NCBI GenBank assembly: GCA_021775715.1
Contig: JAJFHI010000229.1
Coordinates: forward strand, 1 to 9,545
DNA: 9,545 nucleotides
Source of the DNA: Hyphomicrobiaceae bacterium
Lineage (GTDB): Bacteria > Pseudomonadota > Alphaproteobacteria > Rhizobiales > Hyphomicrobiaceae
Direction of reading: 5' to 3'
Shown: positions 6,077-9,545 of the stretch, piece by piece
Layout of the letters: each line of letters starts with the position of its first letter
Position numbering within the stretch: position 1 is the first letter of the stretch
Notes under the pieces: generated by a model
What the model was told of the DNA's origin: nothing
Seen by the model: the letters and a program-made list of their open reading frames with translations, nothing else
Databases searched by the model: none
Translations under genes and position numbers: made by a program

Positions 6077-7225
6077 TTAGGTGCTTTCCAGATTGAGAGG
6101 CCAGTGGACAACAAACCGACTGCCACGAGTTGTTGTGGGATCAGATTCGACGCGAATTGAACCGCCGTAAGACTCCACTGTGCGTTGCACAAGGGCCAGA
6201 CCCATGCCACTGGCCGTGTCGGCGGTTTGCGACAACGTCCGGAACGGCAGTAAAATCGCGGCATGATGGCGTGGATCGATACCCGGACCATCGTCCTGAA
6301 ACGAAATCATTAGATTGTCCGCATCGTAAACCGCGCGAACGCAAATGTGCGCCGTGGACTTGTCATGATGTTTGATCGCGTTGTCGATCAGATTGCGAAT
6401 AACGAGGTCGAGTGGCGCGCGCAGTGTCCTGGCGGTCGGCCAAGCCCCCTCAATTGCGATCTTGATAGTCGGTGCGTATCCCAGCGAATTTACGACCGTC
6501 TGGACCATGAGTTCCGTGTCGACGAGTTCCATAATTTCTGTCTTTCGCCCTGCACTGGCATAGTCAAGCAACGCTGTCATAAGATGTGACATGCGCAGCG
6601 ATTGGTCTTTTAACTTTTGCAGGTTGGCGAGCGAGGCGCTGGTATCGCCGCTGAGCATTGCTGTTTCAATGTCGTCGGCGATATAGCGCATGCCACGAAG
6701 CGGCGCTTTCAAATCGTGCGATATGATTGCCGCATAGTCCTCAAGGTCACGATTGACCCGGGCCAGCTCCTTATTCGCCTTACTGAGTGCCCGCGATGTC
6801 TCCGCGACCTCCGCCTCGGCCATTAGCCGCGCGCGCATTTGTTTGCTGAGTTCCTGCTCAATGTCGCTGCCTGTGAGCGTTTGTGCGACAAGCATCAAAT
6901 AACGCTTGTCGGGCTCAGACCAGAAGAACGTTAGATTGAGGCGGCGGGTATCATCTTCGGCCAGCACCGGGGCAATTCCCGGAAGATAAACGACGCGGTC
7001 AGTATCAGTTTGCAGCGATCTAAGATCTTCTTCCAGCCCAACAAGGGGGAACAACGTTTCGGTGACGAGTGCGTCAATTTTTACGAAGTCAACGAGAACG
7101 CCGTAACGGGCGCGAACAACAAGATCCTGATCCATCCAAACAAGCCCAAAGGCCTTGCGCTTGGCCATAACCTGGCCAGCAGCCACGAGCGGGGCCGGGT
7201 TTGATATGAGGTCATCAGAGTCCAC
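6077..7225 (-). CDS. Soluble PAS-type sensor histidine kinase
   Basis: A cytoplasmic histidine kinase of about 382 residues, with no membrane helix or signal peptide. Order (counted from the GTG at 7225): a PAS-like sensory region at about 26-118 beginning FGLVWMDQDLVVRARYG; a coiled-coil linker at about 122-165; the HisKA dimerisation helix with phospho-accepting His170 in ISHDLKAPLRG; then the ATPase domain with N box LVIRNLIDNAIKHH (Asn278, Asn282), G1 DDGPGID at 311-317 and G2 GMGLAL at 340-345. All catalytic boxes look intact. The start is uncertain: GTG at 7225 overlaps the GTPase gene by 11 bases, TTG at 7246 by 32, and ATG at 7168 would not overlap. None has a clear Shine-Dalgarno. 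Its position behind the OmpA-protein and GTPase genes suggests that it acts in the same pathway, with the receiver at 5357-5824 as likely partner. Confidence 0.92.
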   Translation of the reverse strand: MDSDDLISNPAPLVAAGQVMAKRKAFGLVWMDQDLVVRARYGVLVDFVKIDALVTETLFPLVGLEEDLRSLQTDTDRVVYLPGIAPVLAEDDTRRLNLTFFWSEPDKRYLMLVAQTLTGSDIEQELSKQMRARLMAEAEVAETSRALSKANKELARVNRDLEDYAAIISHDLKAPLRGMRYIADDIETAMLSGDTSASLANLQKLKDQSLRMSHLMTALLDYASAGRKTEIMELVDTELMVQTVVNSLGYAPTIKIAIEGAWPTARTLRAPLDLVIRNLIDNAIKHHDKSTAHICVRAVYDADNLMISFQDDGPGIDPRHHAAILLPFRTLSQTADTASGMGLALVQRTVESYGGSIRVESDPTTTRGSRFVVHWPLNLEST

Positions 7226-7721
7226 GGCGTTGGATCGCGCTTGCAATGTCTAAGAATGCATCGTTGACGTTGTGGCCTGTTTTGGCAGACGTTTGTATGA
7301 CGGGAACAGTAGCCGTTGTCAGACCTTCAGGCAGGTCTGGCGGTTCGTCTTTGGTCAAAAGGTCGAATTTGTTGACAAGGTAGGAGAATTGGCGGCCGGG
7401 GAAGGCATCGCGAAAACCCTGTCCCAGATCCAGCATGGTGCGCAGCGTGTCACGACGGGTGACGTCGCCAAGGATCAACGCGCCGGCAGCTTGTCTCATG
7501 TAGATGTGCTTGAAAATCGCCTGGCCCATATTGCCGTCCGTGTCCCAAACGATCAGCGACATAGCTTTCCGCTCAGTGCTTTCTGGCACTTCATAGCGAT
7601 AGATATCGACGCCCAATGTCGGCTTGTAGTCGTAATCGAACTTGTCGAACACCAACCGGCGGATCAGTGACGATTTTCCGACACCAATCTCGCCAAGAAG
7701 CATAACCTTGCGGGCAGTCAT
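7215..7721 (-). CDS. Ras/Rab-like small GTPase (bacterial)
   Basis: A cytoplasmic single-domain GTPase of 168 residues, presumably a GTP/GDP switch. All five G motifs can be placed: P-loop GEIGVGKSS (10-18, Lys16); G2 Thr35 in KPTLGVD; G3 WDTDGN (59-64, Asp60, Gly63); G4 NKFD (117-120); G5 TSAK (144-147). Eukaryotic Ras has DTAGQ at G3. Here Asp62 replaces Ala59 and Asn64 sits where catalytic Gln61 would be, which suggests altered hydrolysis. There is no C-terminal CAAX or Cys motif, so membrane attachment would be through a partner. The ATG at 7721 overlaps the upstream OmpA-protein stop as ATGA, and its 3' end overlaps the kinase gene, so the three are probably translationally coupled. The nearest families are the bacterial Ras-superfamily GTPases; the regulator and effector are unknown. 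Confidence 0.9.
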   Translation of the reverse strand: MTARKVMLLGEIGVGKSSLIRRLVFDKFDYDYKPTLGVDIYRYEVPESTERKAMSLIVWDTDGNMGQAIFKHIYMRQAAGALILGDVTRRDTLRTMLDLGQGFRDAFPGRQFSYLVNKFDLLTKDEPPDLPEGLTTATVPVIQTSAKTGHNVNDAFLDIASAIQRRGL

Positions 7722-9545
7722 CGCGCACGTTCGTTGGCAAAGCCAACCTCAAACTCAACACGGCGGTTGGGGCTAGCGTCACCCGTCTTCGGAGACAAGT
7801 CACGCGCGTTGTTGCGTCCGATGGCGATCAGGCGGCTTGGTTTGATGCCACGTGTAATAAGGGCACGACGAACTTTTTCGGCACGCGCCTGCGACAGAGA
7901 TGTATTTCTGTTCTGGGCACCGCGATCATCGGTATAGCCGACTATGCGCAGGAGTTCAGTGGTTTTGTTCGCAAGTGCGGCGAGTTGATCGAGATCACTC
8001 ACGACCTGCGCTTTACTGCGGTAGGTGGTGTCACTGGTGAAGAACACTGCGTTGGCCTCGGTCCAGTTAATCAGCTCCTGACGCGGCGTGACGCCAGCAG
8101 GCGCAGCGGCCGCAACTTTTTGTGGCGCGGGCATGCGGGCGACCTGATCGACGGCGGCGGCTACAGTGGCAAGACGTTCAGCCTGAATGGCGAGGTCTTC
8201 TGCTGCAACGACGATTGTTGATGCTGTGCCGCGAGCTGTCGATGACAATGCGTTTGCATCAGCCGCACTAGTCCGACCGTTCTTGCCCAACAAGCCCTGC
8301 AGAATTACCGTGACTGCTTTCAACTCAAGCGTCGCATCGATAATGGTTGGGCGAAGTGATTCCAGCTCCACATCTGACTTCACCGGCACCACAAGTTTTT
8401 GGCGCAGTGCCATCAATGTCTGGGCTACACCTTTTGCGATGCTGCTGGCATCGGCGACAGTTCGCTTTGCTTCATCGTTCGGCAGTTTGGCGGTCGACAG
8501 TTGCGCGAGAGTTGACTGGCTGTCTGAGATACGGCGGTCGGCCCAATTTGTCGCCCGCACAACCGCATCCTGACTAAGGCGCGACTGTAGGGCTGCGAAG
8601 TCCTGGCGGACGCTGTAGATCTCGGGAGAGAGGTCGGGACCGCTCGCGCTGAGAAGGCTGAAGTTTCCAACAACGTCTGAGTTTGGAAGTGCCTCCTTTA
8701 GGCGGTCGAGAACGGCTGTTTGCGCCGTCGGACTTGGTGTAAGACCGGCGACGGTGACAGTCTTGCCAAGGCGCGAGACTTCCAGCTTCGTTGGGTAGCC
8801 CCGGATCTCGGCACTGTCGTTGATAACCGAAGATGCGACGGAACGAACGCGGTTGGTTTCATAGCTGACGTAAGTCGACCAGCCAATCCAAGCGAGCAAT
8901 GGCAGGCCGATGAGCCAAAGGAGGATTACGAACGGGCTGGCACCTTTGCGAATGCTCCCGGCCAACTCTGCCTGGCGGCCTGTAACCTGGCTTTCAAAAT
9001 CATAGGCGAACGTCTGCATCGCATGGTCGTGGCCCATGCTGACGCGGCCCTGCGCGGCAGCGGTGAGAACCTGATCATGCTTTTCGATGGCATCAAGGAA
9101 CGCCTCGTCGATGATTTTCTCGACGGCCTTTGGTGCCGCGCCTGTGCATTTTGCCGCCAGCAGGTAGCTTGGGCTGGCTCGGAGATAGAGCTGTGTGCCA
9201 CCGAGGTCTATTTGGCGCAATGAGGCGTTATCTTGAGCAAATGCCTGGTTGGAGAATTCGGTAATGGCGGTTAGCACGCCACTCATGACTTGGTCTTGGT
9301 TCTCGCTGCCAGTGTCTTGCGGCCAGCGCGCCAGCAGTTCGCCAGAGCCGCGGCGAATGAGATAGAGCTCTTCGATTTCCAACGGCTGCGAATTGGCAAG
9401 CGCAATTTCGCCTGGTGAGCGACCCGAGGTGATGACCTGTAATGCCACCATCATTGGGTTAGAGGCCATCCGGCGATTGACCTGATCGGAGAGGTCTTTC
9501 ATGGCGCTGGCGACATAAGCCTTCACCATGCGGCCGGTCATAGGG
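7718..9545 (-). CDS. Membrane-spanning OmpA-domain protein with BON-like domain (probably lacks its true N-terminus)
   Basis: A predicted inner-membrane protein that reaches the cell wall. Counting from the first visible ATG (9541), 607 residues are present. Residues 1-200 are hydrophilic, probably cytoplasmic, with no signal peptide; one membrane helix lies at about 204-226 after a basic IRKG; a BON-like domain spans about 232-298; a helical Ala/Ser/Gln-rich region about 305-470; a Pro/Ala linker 470-486; and an OmpA C-terminal peptidoglycan-binding domain 493-601. Asp538 in GYTDDRG and Arg553 in SQARAEKV have the same 15-residue spacing as E. coli OmpA Asp271 and Arg286, and PNRRVEFEV closes the domain. 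The reading frame stays open to the window edge and no ribosome binding site can be seen. I recall related proteins having a longer N-terminal region, so the gene may start outside the window. Its stop overlaps the GTPase start (ATGA). Confidence 0.87.
   Translation of the reverse strand, partial: PMTGRMVKAYVASAMKDLSDQVNRRMASNPMMVALQVITSGRSPGEIALANSQPLEIEELYLIRRGSGELLARWPQDTGSENQDQVMSGVLTAITEFSNQAFAQDNASLRQIDLGGTQLYLRASPSYLLAAKCTGAAPKAVEKIIDEAFLDAIEKHDQVLTAAAQGRVSMGHDHAMQTFAYDFESQVTGRQAELAGSIRKGASPFVILLWLIGLPLLAWIGWSTYVSYETNRVRSVASSVINDSAEIRGYPTKLEVSRLGKTVTVAGLTPSPTAQTAVLDRLKEALPNSDVVGNFSLLSASGPDLSPEIYSVRQDFAALQSRLSQDAVVRATNWADRRISDSQSTLAQLSTAKLPNDEAKRTVADASSIAKGVAQTLMALRQKLVVPVKSDVELESLRPTIIDATLELKAVTVILQGLLGKNGRTSAADANALSSTARGTASTIVVAAEDLAIQAERLATVAAAVDQVARMPAPQKVAAAAPAGVTPRQELINWTEANAVFFTSDTTYRSKAQVVSDLDQLAALANKTTELLRIVGYTDDRGAQNRNTSLSQARAEKVRRALITRGIKPSRLIAIGRNNARDLSPKTGDASPNRRVEFEVGFANERAR

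Noticed and set aside
7100..7215. ATG at 7215-7213 overlapping the GTPase stop (TGATG) as the kinase start
   Set aside because: It is not in the kinase frame and reaches a stop after roughly 40 codons.
7272..7670. 132-codon plus-strand open frame opposite the GTPase
   Set aside because: The minus strand encodes all five GTPase motifs here; the opposite frame shows no domain.
8720..9223. 167-codon plus-strand open frame within the OmpA-protein gene
   Set aside because: It is antisense to a clearly coding region, has no family resemblance and no convincing initiation signal.

Overview
The window looks like chromosomal DNA of an alphaproteobacterium, possibly a marine or aquatic one. This is inferred from gene content and moderate GC, since no rRNA or marker gene is present. 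It holds eight protein-coding genes, seven on the minus strand and one on the plus strand. I saw no RNA genes, insertion sequences, CRISPR arrays or clearly broken genes.

Positions 1-2400 (minus strand) carry a TRAP transporter operon in the order dctP, dctQ, dctM. The binding protein has a twin-arginine signal, and the set belongs to the TakP/FcbT (2-oxoacid, mannitol/chloroaromatic) branch. dctQ and dctM overlap by the four bases ATGA. A stem-loop lies in the short dctP-dctQ gap. dctM runs off the left edge.

Positions 2401-3353 hold a roughly 300-base divergent intergenic region with operator-like repeats, followed by a plus-strand type II 2-haloacid dehalogenase with its complete catalytic set. 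The pairing suggests uptake and dehalogenation of short (halo)carboxylic acids, which is an inference. Two bases downstream, convergent on the minus strand, is an SLC13/DASS-type permease with two central TrkA-C domains (3356-5140). A nested dyad lies just upstream of its ribosome binding site.

Positions 5357-9545 (minus strand) are the most interesting part. In transcription order they encode a large OmpA-domain protein (cytoplasmic N-terminal region, one membrane helix, BON-like domain, helical region, peptidoglycan-binding OmpA domain), a Ras/Rab-like small GTPase, a soluble PAS-type histidine kinase and, after a 252-base gap, a stand-alone receiver protein. The first three genes overlap, so they are probably translationally coupled. 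The layout suggests a pathway linking the cell wall, through a membrane-spanning OmpA protein, to a cytoplasmic GTPase and a two-component pair with no DNA-binding output. I know of no characterised function for this combination, and it is the best candidate here for an undescribed system.
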